Counted from the stretch's first letter, positions 1-9,353 are shown. The stretch: DNA of 64,000 bases from Eubacterium sp. AB3007 (GCF_000688015.1 NZ_JIAD01000001.1:1364001-1428000), one strand, 5' to 3'. Made by a program: numbers and translations. The notes: generated by a model from the letters alone, not told the origin.

Positions 1-246
1 TTTACTTGAAGTCTTTCCCTTACTGGTTAATCACAAATCCTGCTACAAAACTGTTTTCTTGTCACTCTTGTGACGGAGGCAGAGCTGGTAACCGTCTGCC
101 TGGTCCCAACGTTTGAATGGAACTGCTATGCAGACAACCTTCCACCTCGTGGTTTATCGCGATTCGCATCCCCCTTCACATCTCTTTGTCTCGATCCCCT
201 CACAGTTGATCTTTCTGTCTTCCCATAGCCAGAGAACTATACTTTC

Positions 247-816
247 TTATTCGGCCCTGGCGCACCCCAGTAAAAACCTCGTCTTGTCATTGGTTCTGTA
301 ACAGATCATCAGGTCATTGTAGCCCTCGTCCCAATTCTTGAGGTTGTATTGGGTAGTTACTTTGTAGTTGTAACGTATCCCTTCGATGTCGGTAAAAGCT
401 ACAACCGCTTCTGGTTGAACCTTGGTAAGCTTCTGGAGAGTGGTTCCTTTGTCGCCCTCAAGCATCAGTTTTCCTTTTATCGGTGACCCGCTCACAAAGG
501 AGACAAACCCTTCCTTCTCTTCTCCAGCAACCGTTACCGGAGCCATGAGATCTATAGAAGGGATCTCAAGGCATCCCACTATATCGATGTTGTTTATGGA
601 CAAAGTCAACATCGGGTCTTGTCCAACTCCCGTGGAAACCCCCGTATCCACTCCGAGGTTCGGTATCTGCTTATACATGACCGCAAGTACGGCATCAGCA
701 TCTCTGTCTGCCTGCCTGACCTGCAGGACCCTGTACCCTGCATACCCTGCCACGGCCAGTATCAACAGCACGAGGATCCATCTGACCAGGGGATTTTTTC
801 TGTTTTTTGTAGTCAT
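247..816 (-). CDS. Sortase-like membrane protein lacking the catalytic His
   Basis: About 189 aa. One N-terminal membrane segment (residues 13-29) is followed by a sortase-like barrel from about residue 78. The strand VGCLEIPSIDL, the stretch GSPIKGKLMLEGDKGTTLQKL and the end MICYRTNDKTRFLLGC line up with sortase landmarks (GYIEIPKI, AGHRGT..F..L, TLVTC...RFVVRG). Cys173 and Arg181 are present, but the His of the SGHR motif reads Asp (D123 in EGDKG, numbering from an in-frame GTG one codon earlier), so normal transpeptidase chemistry is doubtful. It is the last gene of the pilus operon, 9 bp after the ancillary pilin, and could be a pilus assembly or chaperone factor (inference). I chose the ATG preceded by AGCAGGTG. 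Confidence 0.6.
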   Translation of the reverse strand: MTTKNRKNPLVRWILVLLILAVAGYAGYRVLQVRQADRDADAVLAVMYKQIPNLGVDTGVSTGVGQDPMLTLSINNIDIVGCLEIPSIDLMAPVTVAGEEKEGFVSFVSGSPIKGKLMLEGDKGTTLQKLTKVQPEAVVAFTDIEGIRYNYKVTTQYNLKNWDEGYNDLMICYRTNDKTRFLLGCARAE

Positions 817-825
817 CACCTGCTT

Positions 826-1965
826 TTATTTCTCTTTTCTCCTCCATCTGTATACGAAGATCACAATGAGCAACACTGCCGCAACTGCCAGCGCGCCTGC
901 CCACAGCCTGATATTGGTCTCGTCGCCGGTATCTGGCTTCTCAGGTGGTGTCTTCGACGGCACATAAGTGTTCTTGATTCGATGCTGTGTCACCTGCGCC
1001 TTCTGTGTGACCGGATCGTCCACCTCATAGGCCGCAACTGTGTCGGCCAGCACCTCTACGGTGAAACACTTGTTGAGCTTGGCGAGAGCCGCTGCCTCGT
1101 CCTTGCTCGGAGCCCTTCCGTACGCTTCCCGGAAGCTCTTCTCCGTAAAGATCTCGTCACAGGTCCACTTGTGGCTATTGTTTGCCGGAGTAAACCTGAC
1201 TTCTTTATCTCCGTCCTCACTGATGTACTTGTATTTATCCCCATCTTCTTCAGAACTCCAGGCATATGTCCAGTTGTTGCCGGAGTTGAGCTTGATGGTG
1301 TCGATGATCTTGCCGCCGTAACGGATGTTTACATTGATCTCCGAAGGTTTGGCGGATTTTTCCTTTCCCGAAGGAATCGACCATATCTTCGTGACTCTGT
1401 GGTTGATCGTGACCGCGGTTCTGACGATCTTGATAACGACATTGTTGTCGAGTGTGATGGTACTGTCGCCACCGAGAATCGCAATATAGACCGGACGAGG
1501 AGTCCAGTTGGTGAGTTCGCTCTTGCTGTCCCTCACTGTCTTACTCTTAACCAGATAGAGACCATCCACGAGCCCTTCTTTTGTGAATGATTCGCCCGGT
1601 TTTAGGTTATACTTGCCCAGTGACTCAAGCTCGATCCCGTTGTTGTCGATATACTCTGCGAGAGACCATGCCGAAGCGAGCCAGCCCTCTGCGTCGTCCT
1701 TCTTGTAATCGAGCTTCACATGGGCATCCTTGACCGCGTCGTCAAGCGCGAACGCGCCAGTATTGGTATAATGCCCGACTTTGAATATCTCGAACTCGAA
1801 TTCCGTACCGGCAGAAAGGCCCTTGACCTTACCAAGTGTGACCGTGGCGTTACCGCCATCAGCCATTGCCTGTTGCGGCATGGCAAAGACCATAGTGACC
1901 GCCAGCAGCAGTGACAGCAGCAGCGCACCGGCTGTCTTTGGGATTGTGTCTCTGTTCATCTTCAT
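826..1965 (-). CDS. Ancillary (minor) pilin with Cna-B-type domains
   Basis: A 379-aa secreted wall protein. It has a signal peptide (1-35, ending AMA), two beta-rich regions typical of SpaA/Cna-B pilins (about 40-180 and 185-335), a sorting signal KPDTGDE in place of canonical LPXTG, a membrane segment (about 354-372) and the basic tail RWRRKEK. The motif is non-canonical at its first position, so the adjacent class C sortase may accept it only as a minor subunit. Its start overlaps the sortase stop by ATGA, indicating translational coupling. Role inferred: tip or base subunit, possibly adhesin. The family is clear from architecture; ligand unknown. Confidence 0.75.
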   Translation of the reverse strand: MKMNRDTIPKTAGALLLSLLLAVTMVFAMPQQAMADGGNATVTLGKVKGLSAGTEFEFEIFKVGHYTNTGAFALDDAVKDAHVKLDYKKDDAEGWLASAWSLAEYIDNNGIELESLGKYNLKPGESFTKEGLVDGLYLVKSKTVRDSKSELTNWTPRPVYIAILGGDSTITLDNNVVIKIVRTAVTINHRVTKIWSIPSGKEKSAKPSEINVNIRYGGKIIDTIKLNSGNNWTYAWSSEEDGDKYKYISEDGDKEVRFTPANNSHKWTCDEIFTEKSFREAYGRAPSKDEAAALAKLNKCFTVEVLADTVAAYEVDDPVTQKAQVTQHRIKNTYVPSKTPPEKPDTGDETNIRLWAGALAVAAVLLIVIFVYRWRRKEK

Positions 1966-2843
1966 TTCTTGAGTCCCTTCTCTTCGAAGTATTTCGATAT
2001 ATATTCTTCCGGTCCCATACGCTTCGCGCGTCTAGTCGATATAAGCAATAATATCAGCAGTATCAGCAACATCGCTCCCGCCAGGAACGGCGCTATGAAT
2101 ATCGGCTCTATCTGGATGGCATCTGCTGTGACATCCGCCGAGCCATTCGCGTTGGGCACCCTGTGCCCGCGCACCAGCAATCTGTGTGTGTTTACACCGT
2201 ATGGTGTACAAGTGATCAGGGTGCACAGATCCTTGCCTTTTTCTATCTTCAGATCTGATAGATCATTCGGCAAGACAATCCGCACCTGGTCACATTCATA
2301 TGTGAGAGTCTCATTGAGTACCGTTATGGTCCACGTGTCGCCTTCTTTGATCTTGTCTATGTCTGTAAAAAGCCGTGATGACGGAAGACCACGATGTCCT
2401 GATATGACGCAGTGGCTTCCTTTGCCTCCCACCGGTAGCGATGTCTGCTCGAGATGGCCTATCGCAGTCTGCAACACCTTTTCATCAGTACCATGCATCA
2501 ACGGAAGCCTGATATGCAACTTCGGGACACTTATATAGCCTATAGCTTTTGTGCCCTTAACCTTAAGCTGTCTCTCGTAATCGCGACGCTCAGCATCGGA
2601 CATAGACCACCGAAAGCCGGTCTTTGATAGCCTTTTGTTGTATTTCCTAGCATCACGAAGGATATTCTTGTAGTCATCCTTGTCCATCGAGGAAACCACC
2701 TGGGTATATTCCATGATGGTTCTGGCCTGATGAAACCCGTTCCAGTAATTTGCTACAGATGGGTAGAGCAATAAGCTGATTCCTATTAGCATACCGGCAG
2801 TCAAGACTACCGTTAAAAGATTTCGCTTAATCCACTCTCTCAT
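1962..2843 (-). CDS. Class C (pilus-polymerising) sortase
   Basis: 293 aa. N-terminal membrane anchor (9-27), catalytic sortase domain (about 95-230) and a second C-terminal membrane segment (about 252-272), the layout of class C pilin polymerases. The triad is visible: His150 in SGHRGLP, Cys212 in TLITCTPYG, Arg221 in THRLLVRGHR. It should join pilin subunits by cleaving the LPSTG of the backbone pilin just upstream and forming an isopeptide bond to a pilin lysine. A DPF/DPW-type lid motif is not obvious in the N-terminal region; FRWSMSD sits at about the expected place. Lies between backbone and ancillary pilin genes. Confidence 0.9.
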   Translation of the reverse strand: MREWIKRNLLTVVLTAGMLIGISLLLYPSVANYWNGFHQARTIMEYTQVVSSMDKDDYKNILRDARKYNKRLSKTGFRWSMSDAERRDYERQLKVKGTKAIGYISVPKLHIRLPLMHGTDEKVLQTAIGHLEQTSLPVGGKGSHCVISGHRGLPSSRLFTDIDKIKEGDTWTITVLNETLTYECDQVRIVLPNDLSDLKIEKGKDLCTLITCTPYGVNTHRLLVRGHRVPNANGSADVTADAIQIEPIFIAPFLAGAMLLILLILLLISTRRAKRMGPEEYISKYFEEKGLKK

Positions 2844-3057
2844 CGTTTTTCTACACTACACCTTTATATCTTTCATCTGTTATCCAGCTCGGGTCTGAGC
2901 TTTCTGAATGCTCGGACTTCCGGAAAAGGATCCATCATGTGCATAACTGTCCGGTGATCGATCGGTTTCCGCAGGTCCGACAACTTTTTTAATTCAATAT
3001 CTTTAATAAAAAGAATTAAATGAGGGGATTTCATTTAGAATCGATTAATGTCTTCAT

Positions 3058-3087
3058 GCCGGGCAGGGGCAAACGCTCCCACCCGGC
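3058..3087 (-). terminator. Hairpin between pilin and sortase genes
   Basis: GCCGGG and CCCGGC arms flank an 18-base loop in the 281-bp gap after the backbone pilin. No T-run follows on the minus strand, so this is more likely a partial terminator or RNA-stabilising stem that keeps pilin mRNA above sortase mRNA than a full stop. A separate short palindrome built from GTTTAAAC lies directly at the pilin stop codon (about 3102-3125). Confidence 0.35.
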
Positions 3088-3124
3088 AATTAACCTTCGT
3101 TTAAGTTTAAACGAGATGTTTAAA

Positions 3125-4684
3125 CTATTTGTTCTTGTTCATTCTTCTTCTTGAAACAAGGACTATTCCGCATCCAACAACGAGCAGAGCGCCCAGGATG
3201 TAGAAGATCGTGGTACCCATACCACCTGTGGATGGGAGTTCTGCTCCCTTCTTGTTGTTGATCGGGAATACAGGGTTTCCATTCGCTGGAGCCTCATATG
3301 TTGTTGTACTTTCACTTGTTGTTGCTGTATATGTGGAGGTAGCTGTTCCATCGATCGTGATGGTGTAGTTCTTAAGCGTAGAATCGGCATTGTATTCTGC
3401 TTCAATCTTTACTGTGTGAGGTCCTGTAGTATCCTTTGTATATCCCGCAGGAGCTTTTGTCTCTTCAAGCTGATATGTACCGACTTCGAGGTTGTTGAAA
3501 GTTATTCTTCCATCAGCTTGAGTTGTAAATGTCTGCTCGAATCCATTTGGTGTGTTGTTAGGACCTACTCCAGTGAGCTTGAATGTAGCGCCAGCAAGAG
3601 GACTGGCACCCGTTGGCATAGACTCCTTCTCGTTATACTGTGTAATTGGATTTCCATTCTTATCAACGCCTACCTTGATAAGTTCATTTGTCTTTTGAGA
3701 GCCTTCACCAAGTCTGTTAGCATCAATAGCGAAGGTGTAGTGGTGAGTTTCAACTTCTTTTTTCTTGTGTTTACTTGAATCTGAAGGATTGTTCGAGAAC
3801 TCCAGTTTTACTTTATTCTTCTCTTCGTGAACCTGAGATGTGTCCTTAACTCCTTCGCCAACAAGAGCGGAGTATTCGATTGTAAGTGATGCAGAAGCAT
3901 TTTCCTTCAGATAGTTTTCAGTAAAGGTGATAGTGAAGCCATCCTGGCCTGCGGATCCTTTTGTCAAAGTATAGTCTGTGTCTTTGACGAGTGTTTTGGT
4001 ACCATTTTTAACAACTGGAGTATGGCCATCCGCAATTGTCAAACCGCTGGAAAGTGTATCGGATACTGCGAAATACGGCTCTGTCCAGTTCGTATTGTAC
4101 TGAGGAACAGTGACTGTTACTGTAAACGGAACGATGTCGCCAACCTGCACGTCATAGTCATCCGGAGCGTTGTTTGCTTCCTTTTCAACAGTAACATTTT
4201 GCTTCTTAATGTTTGCTGTATCCTCACTCAAATTAACCGCGGCCGAATTTGTGCCATCGAAGTCTGCAGATACTACAGCCGGGTTGTAAATGTGGGATGC
4301 ATCATTAGCAGTTACAAGAACCAGATAGGAACCTGCTGTTTCAACTGTGCCGCAAGTCTTTTCCCAAGTTGTGCCAGTAGTTGTGCCTGTAGCTGCCGTC
4401 ATCTTGTCTGTGTGGCTTGCAAGTGTTGCGAGTTCTTCCTTTGTCAGGCCGTCTGTGATCTGATCAAGAGTCAGTCCAACTCCCTCTGCAACTTTCCAAT
4501 TGTTGTTTTCTGCATCCCAAGTAATAAACTGGTAAGCAGTTACGGTGTCGCCTTCTTCAAACCCACTGACCGTTACTTTTGCGTCAACAGTCAAATCGCC
4601 ATCAGCTGCGAACGTAACACTGCTCATGGCAAGCATCATTGCTAATGCAAGAAACAGTGTTATCACTTTCTTAATATGTTTCAT
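3125..4684 (-). CDS. Major (backbone) pilin, LPSTG-anchored
   Basis: 519 aa from the ATG preceded by AAGGAAGG. Signal peptide 1-26 (cleavage after FAA), N-terminal pilin domain, central beta domains, an SpaA-like Cna-B domain containing the E-box LEETKAPAGY (about residue 410), a Thr/Ser-rich linker, LPSTG at about 483-487, membrane segment and tail RRRMNKNK. The E-box glutamate normally supports intramolecular isopeptide bonds in these pilins. Substrate of the class C sortase downstream. The gene is more AT-rich than the chromosome outside this locus and has no ACAAAGC motif, which fits acquisition by transfer. A roughly 190-nt untranslated leader with hairpins separates it from the signal peptidase gene. 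Confidence 0.92.
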   Translation of the reverse strand: MKHIKKVITLFLALAMMLAMSSVTFAADGDLTVDAKVTVSGFEEGDTVTAYQFITWDAENNNWKVAEGVGLTLDQITDGLTKEELATLASHTDKMTAATGTTTGTTWEKTCGTVETAGSYLVLVTANDASHIYNPAVVSADFDGTNSAAVNLSEDTANIKKQNVTVEKEANNAPDDYDVQVGDIVPFTVTVTVPQYNTNWTEPYFAVSDTLSSGLTIADGHTPVVKNGTKTLVKDTDYTLTKGSAGQDGFTITFTENYLKENASASLTIEYSALVGEGVKDTSQVHEEKNKVKLEFSNNPSDSSKHKKKEVETHHYTFAIDANRLGEGSQKTNELIKVGVDKNGNPITQYNEKESMPTGASPLAGATFKLTGVGPNNTPNGFEQTFTTQADGRITFNNLEVGTYQLEETKAPAGYTKDTTGPHTVKIEAEYNADSTLKNYTITIDGTATSTYTATTSESTTTYEAPANGNPVFPINNKKGAELPSTGGMGTTIFYILGALLVVGCGIVLVSRRRMNKNK

Positions 4685-4871
4685 AAATGCCTTCCTTTCT
4701 TGCCTTTCAAGGCATGATACTATGGCCAAACGGCCCATCTTGTTAGTGACCTTGCGGCCATAGTGGATGCCCCGAAGGGCAAAGTTGATTCCCCCTGCTG
4801 ATATCCGCAGCGAGTACGGTATTATGAGTCTGCGGAACCTCCCCTCAGAGTCCGCGGGCTTATAATCATAT

Positions 4872-5522
4872 TTAGTGAACCGGTCCGAGCTTTGTCAGTG
4901 GCCATATCCGGAAAACGATTTTTCCGACTATTTGCTCTGACGTTACGCATCCAACCGCCAGGTGTCGTGAATCAATAGATACGGAGCGGTTGTCTCCGAG
5001 CACGAACACCCTGCCATCCGGAACCTGGTACGGAAAGTCGATATCCGGCTCTCCAAACGCCTTATGATCGAGATAAGGCTCATCGATCCGCTGTTGGTTC
5101 ACAAAGACATTTCCATCGAGATCTATGTCTACCCAATCACCAGAGTTGGCGATCACTCTCTTCACCAGCACGTTGTTGTTATAGTAGAAGGCGATCACAT
5201 CGCCTGTTTGGAAACTGGATCCCTTCACGGCCACCACCAGTTCGCCGCTGGTTAGTGTGGCGTTCATGGACTGGCCGTAGATCCGCAGCACCGGCAGAAG
5301 CAACATGGAAATCAGCACCGCGATGGCGGCGACCACGATCAGAATGTTGGTCGTACTGACGATAGACTGCTTGAGATTGTATCGGTAGAGGACCTTCTCG
5401 TAGGCGGTCTGTATATCTGCGGTCGCCGGAAGCTCTACCTCCTTCTGAGGATCCTGTGCCTGCGCCGTGGCAGTGTTCACCAGCGTTTCCATGACCTCAC
5501 GCTCGCTACTCATCCCGCTCAT
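4872..5522 (-). CDS. Signal peptidase I (pilus-locus type)
   Basis: About 216 aa from the ATG behind AGGAGGAAGT. N-terminal cytosolic part, one membrane segment (about residues 58-80), then S26 peptidase boxes: GQSMNATL with the catalytic Ser, VLVKRVIANSGDWVDI with the catalytic Lys, and VLGDNRSVSIDSRHLAVG. It cleaves signal peptides. A dedicated copy inside a pilus locus is common in Gram-positive bacteria, where it can be needed for pilin export or polymerisation. The start overlaps the upstream small gene by 17 bp, so the two are coupled. Confidence 0.88.
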   Translation of the reverse strand: MSGMSSEREVMETLVNTATAQAQDPQKEVELPATADIQTAYEKVLYRYNLKQSIVSTTNILIVVAAIAVLISMLLLPVLRIYGQSMNATLTSGELVVAVKGSSFQTGDVIAFYYNNNVLVKRVIANSGDWVDIDLDGNVFVNQQRIDEPYLDHKAFGEPDIDFPYQVPDGRVFVLGDNRSVSIDSRHLAVGCVTSEQIVGKIVFRIWPLTKLGPVH

Positions 5523-5808
5523 ACTTCCTCCTGATATTCTCCAGGTAGGTAACGGCGGCTTCCTCTGCATCCTTGAAGATACCTGTGATCTCCAGAGATG
5601 CCTGTGCGAGCGATCCGATCTCGCTGAAATCGATTTCACGACTGGCCAACTTGGCCTCCAGTTCAGCGTTCTGCTCCCGCAGCCGGTCGATCTCTCTGCC
5701 TTGGGCCAGCATGATCTCCAGGAGTTCCTTCCGCTTCAGCTTGGACAGGGGCTTGTCAGCCTTACCCTCCGGCATCCCGGCTGTCTTTTTCTTATTGAAT
5801 ACGCTCAT
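5506..5808 (-). CDS. Small coiled-coil protein at head of pilus operon
   Basis: 100 aa, start ATG preceded by GGGAG. A Lys-rich N-terminus is followed by a predicted coiled coil (REIDRLREQNAELEAKLASR) and a helical C-terminus containing AAVTYLENIRRKYE. No signal peptide or membrane segment. I do not recognise a named family; similar small coiled-coil proteins accompany signal peptidase genes in clostridial pilus loci, so a role in pilus export or septal positioning is only an inference. First gene of the operon, about 160 nt downstream of a strong promoter. Confidence 0.65.
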   Translation of the reverse strand: MSVFNKKKTAGMPEGKADKPLSKLKRKELLEIMLAQGREIDRLREQNAELEAKLASREIDFSEIGSLAQASLEITGIFKDAEEAAVTYLENIRRKYERDE

Positions 5809-5971
5809 ACTCCCTTTACCCAACGTCTTTCTCATCTTTTAATTAGACACCAAAAGGACTCTCTTCTCTAGTATCCTTAGTCAAAGCCCTAACCCTGTTG
5901 CGTCTAATACCGAAGACAATCTGTTTATAATCGTAATTATACCGAAATGATGTCGGCTTAACTTTATGGTA

Positions 5972-6000
5972 ATTATAGCATCATATTATTTGTGAGTCAA
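5972..6000 (-). promoter_or_regulatory. Sigma-A promoter of the pilus operon
   Basis: Reads TTGACT - 17 bp - TATAAT on the minus strand, near consensus, about 165 bp upstream of the first pilus gene. The long AT-rich leader leaves room for post-transcriptional control. Confidence 0.8.
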
Positions 6001-6206
6001 GAAAAAACAGACAATTCTATCATTTCGCACTATAGTACAGTAAACCATTTTCTATTTTTGGACAAAAAGCCAATAATCATTGAAATACGAACATTTCCGA
6101 GATCTCAACATTCCGGTTATAAAGCCCCTCGGATGCCGTTCTCTCACCATGCTGCCCTTTGCTGATCCGGGAGTGCACGGTCGTCTCTGTGCACCCAACT
6201 GCCATC

Positions 6207-7754
6207 CTACTCCAATTCCCGCCGGATGCGCGCCCGCACGTCATCAAACAACAGCTCCTTGTTGTGCCGATAATACGCCTCGCACCCGAAATTCTCCACG
6301 AACCAGCTGGTATCCGCGCCGGCGGTGATCTCGGTGACAAACATAACCATCTCCTGGCCCTGTCCCAGCGCCTCCTCCAGGAAGCGGAAGGTGTTGTCAA
6401 AGCACGCCCCGGTCTGGTCAGCCAACGCCTTTCTACGGTCACTGACAGCCGCCATCGTCTCCCGCGCGACCTCCATCGCCTCCTCGCGGCACAAAGCCTT
6501 CCCGTCCTCTTCCTTCTCCCGGAGGCCGTCCATGATCTCTTCCAAAACCTGGATCTCCCTCTGGATCTGTTCCTTTCTTTCCTTACTGAGCTGGCCGGCA
6601 GCGGCGGCGCGTTTCCATTGGCGCCGCCGTTCCTCGGCGATGCCGTCCAACAAAGGCAGGGGTTCCGGCTGGTGCGTACTGGCAGCAGGTTCGCCCGTGG
6701 GAACGCCCTCCAGGCGTCCCCTGAAAGTTTTCAGGTCGGCGAACACGGCATCAGCCAGCGCTTCCTGCCGGCGGGTCTGCCCCGCCAACTCCGAAAGACG
6801 CGACACCAGAAGGCCCATAACGGATAGTTTCTCGTCAAAAGGTGCCGACCGCAGCTGGGTAAGCGCAACTTTTTCCCAGCTGCCGCTCAATACTTCCTCC
6901 ACATGATAGGTCCGCTGATACTTATAATAGAGATCCAGGTAGGCGGCAAAATCTTTTGCAATTTCCGGCATCTGGATGTACTGCTCGATCACCGTGCGGT
7001 CCACACGAAGGCCGAGTTTTTCGTAGGCCAGGATCAGCTCGCTGAGATCCTCCCAGCCTCTGGCGGTGGCAAATCGCATCCCGTCCTGGGTGTTTTCCAG
7101 CCGGTAGAAGTTTTCTTTCTTGATATCCAGATAGCTGATCACCGCGCCATGAACACCCTTTGCGCGGGCGTACTCCTTCCAGACGCCGAGATCCTCCTCC
7201 ACGTCGATGCGCTTGACCCTGTCCAGGGTGACCACGTCGAACTCCCGGGCACTGCGGTTGTACTCAGGCGGATTGCCCGCCGCCACGATAAGCCATCCCT
7301 CTGGCATGCTCCGATTCCCAAATGTCTTGCACTGGAGGAACTGGAGCATCACCGGCGCCAGCGTTTCCGATACGCAGTTGATCTCGTCCAGGAACAAAAT
7401 CCCCTCCCGAACACCAGTCTGCTCCATCAAATCGTAAACGGAAGCCAGTATCTCGCTCATGGTGTATTCGGTGATGGGCACCTCCTGCCCGTCATATGTC
7501 CGATGCTCTATATACGGTAAGCCAATGGCGCTCTGCCTGGTATGGTGGGTGATGGTGTAGGCCACCAGCCCCACCCCGGTGTCCGCCGCGATCTGCTCCA
7601 TGATCTGCGTCTTACCGATGCCCGGCGGCCCCATCAGCAGCACCGGTCGCTGCCGGATGGTGGGGATCAGATAGTTCCCCAGCTCGTCTTTCGTCAGATA
7701 GGCACGAAGCGTGTCTTCGATCTGCTGCTTCGCCTGCTTGATATTCATCGCCAT
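6207..7754 (-). CDS. MoxR-type AAA+ ATPase
   Basis: 515 aa. AAA+ core with Walker A GPPGIGKT (42-49) and Walker B ILFLDEIN (119-126), sensor stretch AAGNPPEYN, then a helical lid. The C-terminal third (about 360-515) is charged and helical and is not part of the core ATPase. MoxR ATPases usually act as chaperones with a VWA-domain partner, and the VWA gene is the next one upstream on the same strand, separated by 200 bp holding a palindromic repeat. The start ATGGCGATG follows AAGGAGATAA. Substrate unknown. Confidence 0.85.
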   Translation of the reverse strand: MAMNIKQAKQQIEDTLRAYLTKDELGNYLIPTIRQRPVLLMGPPGIGKTQIMEQIAADTGVGLVAYTITHHTRQSAIGLPYIEHRTYDGQEVPITEYTMSEILASVYDLMEQTGVREGILFLDEINCVSETLAPVMLQFLQCKTFGNRSMPEGWLIVAAGNPPEYNRSAREFDVVTLDRVKRIDVEEDLGVWKEYARAKGVHGAVISYLDIKKENFYRLENTQDGMRFATARGWEDLSELILAYEKLGLRVDRTVIEQYIQMPEIAKDFAAYLDLYYKYQRTYHVEEVLSGSWEKVALTQLRSAPFDEKLSVMGLLVSRLSELAGQTRRQEALADAVFADLKTFRGRLEGVPTGEPAASTHQPEPLPLLDGIAEERRRQWKRAAAAGQLSKERKEQIQREIQVLEEIMDGLREKEEDGKALCREEAMEVARETMAAVSDRRKALADQTGACFDNTFRFLEEALGQGQEMVMFVTEITAGADTSWFVENFGCEAYYRHNKELLFDDVRARIRRELE

Positions 7755-7822
7755 ATCTATTATCTCCTTATTATGTCGATTCTCGTCATCTGGTTATCTC
7801 TGCTCTCCGCAAGCCATATGCT

Positions 7823-7848
7823 ATTAATCGCTAATATTAGCGATTAAT
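7823..7848. repeat. AT-rich palindrome, copy A
   Basis: A 26-bp perfect palindrome, half site ATTAATCGCTAAT. It lies 69 bp 5' of the MoxR start and downstream of the VWA stop. Other copies: 10557, 25016, 32018, 37560. Confidence 0.9.
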
Positions 7849-7865
7849 GCCACACGGTTTTTCAA

Positions 7866-7955
7866 CCACACGTGCGCGCCCTCGCACAAAGCTTTGTGCA
7901 CGCGGCAGGCCGCCAGCATCGCACGATCGCTGCCCTCGCACGGTCGCCGCCATCG
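7866..7955. repeat. GC-rich degenerate array with inverted ACAAAGC pair
   Basis: Directly after the VWA stop codon, imperfect CGCAC/TCGC-type units repeat. A 16-bp perfect palindrome, GCACAAAGCTTTGTGC (7884-7899), is two copies of the window-wide ACAAAGC motif head to head. No gene here. Confidence 0.6.
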
Positions 7956-9353
7956 CTAGGTTCGCGGCAGTTCGTCCCAGTCGATGAGCTCCGGTTCTTC
8001 CTCCTCCAGTCGGTCGCGGGCGGCCCGCAGATCCGGCAGCTCCAGAACCAGTTTGATGGCCCAGGCCGGGATCTTCACCGATGCCGGCGGTTCCTCCAGA
8101 AGCACAAAAGCCACATCGTAGTTTGGCCGTTTCTTCGGGTAGATACCCATCCCGTCGGTAAAATAGATCAGTCCCCGCAGGGAGGAGAATGCTCCGCCCT
8201 TCACCAGACTGTCCACGTGGGCGAACACCGGACGAAAATCCGTGCTGCTCCCGCCCTCCAACCGAAAGTGTTCCATGTACTCTGCCAGCTGTTCCATATC
8301 ATATACCGGATCGTCCGCGCGCACCCGATCATCACACTGAATGATGCGGATGTTCACCTTTCGCGTAAAAGTTTCCGTACTCCGCAAGATCGCCCAGGTA
8401 CATGCCAGAAATTCCTTTACCAGCGCCCCCGAAGTGGACATGGACGTGTCCACGGCGATCACCAGGTCTTCGATGCGCTTTTCCTCCTTGGTTTCCGGCG
8501 GTTCCACCAGGGGCATGTTCCCGTAGAGCTGCAGCCCGTACGTATAAAAAATATAATCAAAGCTGTCCGGATCCACCTCCATGATCTCCCGAGGCGCCGC
8601 AAAACGCCGCAGGAACTTCCGGTAATCCACGTCATCCCGCATGGCCACCCTGATCTGGTCTGCCACGGTCTCTCCACCGGTGCCCCGTCCAGCCATCACC
8701 GTCTCCGCAGCCGTCCTGGAGCGCTCACCGATATCTGACCAATTCTTGTCTTGCTCCTCCCGTTTCTGCTGCTCCTGCTGCTCCTCCGGCACCCAAAGCC
8801 CGTGGTCATCCACCAGAAACGCCTGCCGCAACGTCGCTACTTCCCGGGGCGCCATCTCCATCCGCAGCAAGCGGTGGTAGACCCCCTCCGCAGTGACCAC
8901 CTTCATCTCCGAGGCGCATTCCGCGATGAACTGTTTCTTCAGTGGCACAAATTCTGACTGGATACACGGGTAATGCAGCTCGTCCATCAGGGCTTCCACC
9001 GCCGTATCGCAGGCCAGGTCCCACAGGTAGGGATCCTTTCCTCTGGCCTTCCAGATATGGCGGAGCATGCAATGAAACACCACATGCAGATACCCCCGGT
9101 TGACCAGCTGGGGCGCCCGCACGAACTGGCGCCCCAGCCACCGCCCATTATAGTACAGGGCGGCGCCGTCCGTAGCCATGGTGGGGACGGCGCCCTCCTG
9201 CGTCGCACCTTCGCCCTCCGGCGACGCGCCCCCTGCCGGGACCAGGGCCAGCGTACTGAGGGCCACATCCATGAACGGCATGGCCATATATAGTTCGTTT
9301 CTGGCGGCGGCGAGAATCTCGCCACCGATCCTATCATAGTTTTTCTCTGCCAT
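7956..9353 (-). CDS. VWA-like protein with degenerate metallopeptidase domain (DUF2201-like)
   Basis: About 465 aa. N-terminal domain resembles the putative zinc-peptidase part of DUF2201 proteins, but the HExxH-like motif reads HVVFH, with Glu replaced by Val, so peptidase activity is doubtful. The middle is rich in Glu/Gln. The C-terminal von Willebrand A-like domain has the MIDAS motif DTSMSTSG and later GGSSTDFRP and YFTDGMG. Together with MoxR and the LRR gene it forms a MoxR-VWA module. An in-frame GTG three codons earlier (9362) is better spaced from AAAGG and is an alternative start. Only 15 bp separates this ATG from the LRR stop. Confidence 0.75.
   Translation of the reverse strand: MAEKNYDRIGGEILAAARNELYMAMPFMDVALSTLALVPAGGASPEGEGATQEGAVPTMATDGAALYYNGRWLGRQFVRAPQLVNRGYLHVVFHCMLRHIWKARGKDPYLWDLACDTAVEALMDELHYPCIQSEFVPLKKQFIAECASEMKVVTAEGVYHRLLRMEMAPREVATLRQAFLVDDHGLWVPEEQQEQQKREEQDKNWSDIGERSRTAAETVMAGRGTGGETVADQIRVAMRDDVDYRKFLRRFAAPREIMEVDPDSFDYIFYTYGLQLYGNMPLVEPPETKEEKRIEDLVIAVDTSMSTSGALVKEFLACTWAILRSTETFTRKVNIRIIQCDDRVRADDPVYDMEQLAEYMEHFRLEGGSSTDFRPVFAHVDSLVKGGAFSSLRGLIYFTDGMGIYPKKRPNYDVAFVLLEEPPASVKIPAWAIKLVLELPDLRAARDRLEEEEPELIDWDELPRT

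Noticed and set aside
1..246. Short plus-strand open frame at the window start
   Set aside because: No ribosome site or family match; the region is only the downstream flank of the pilus operon.
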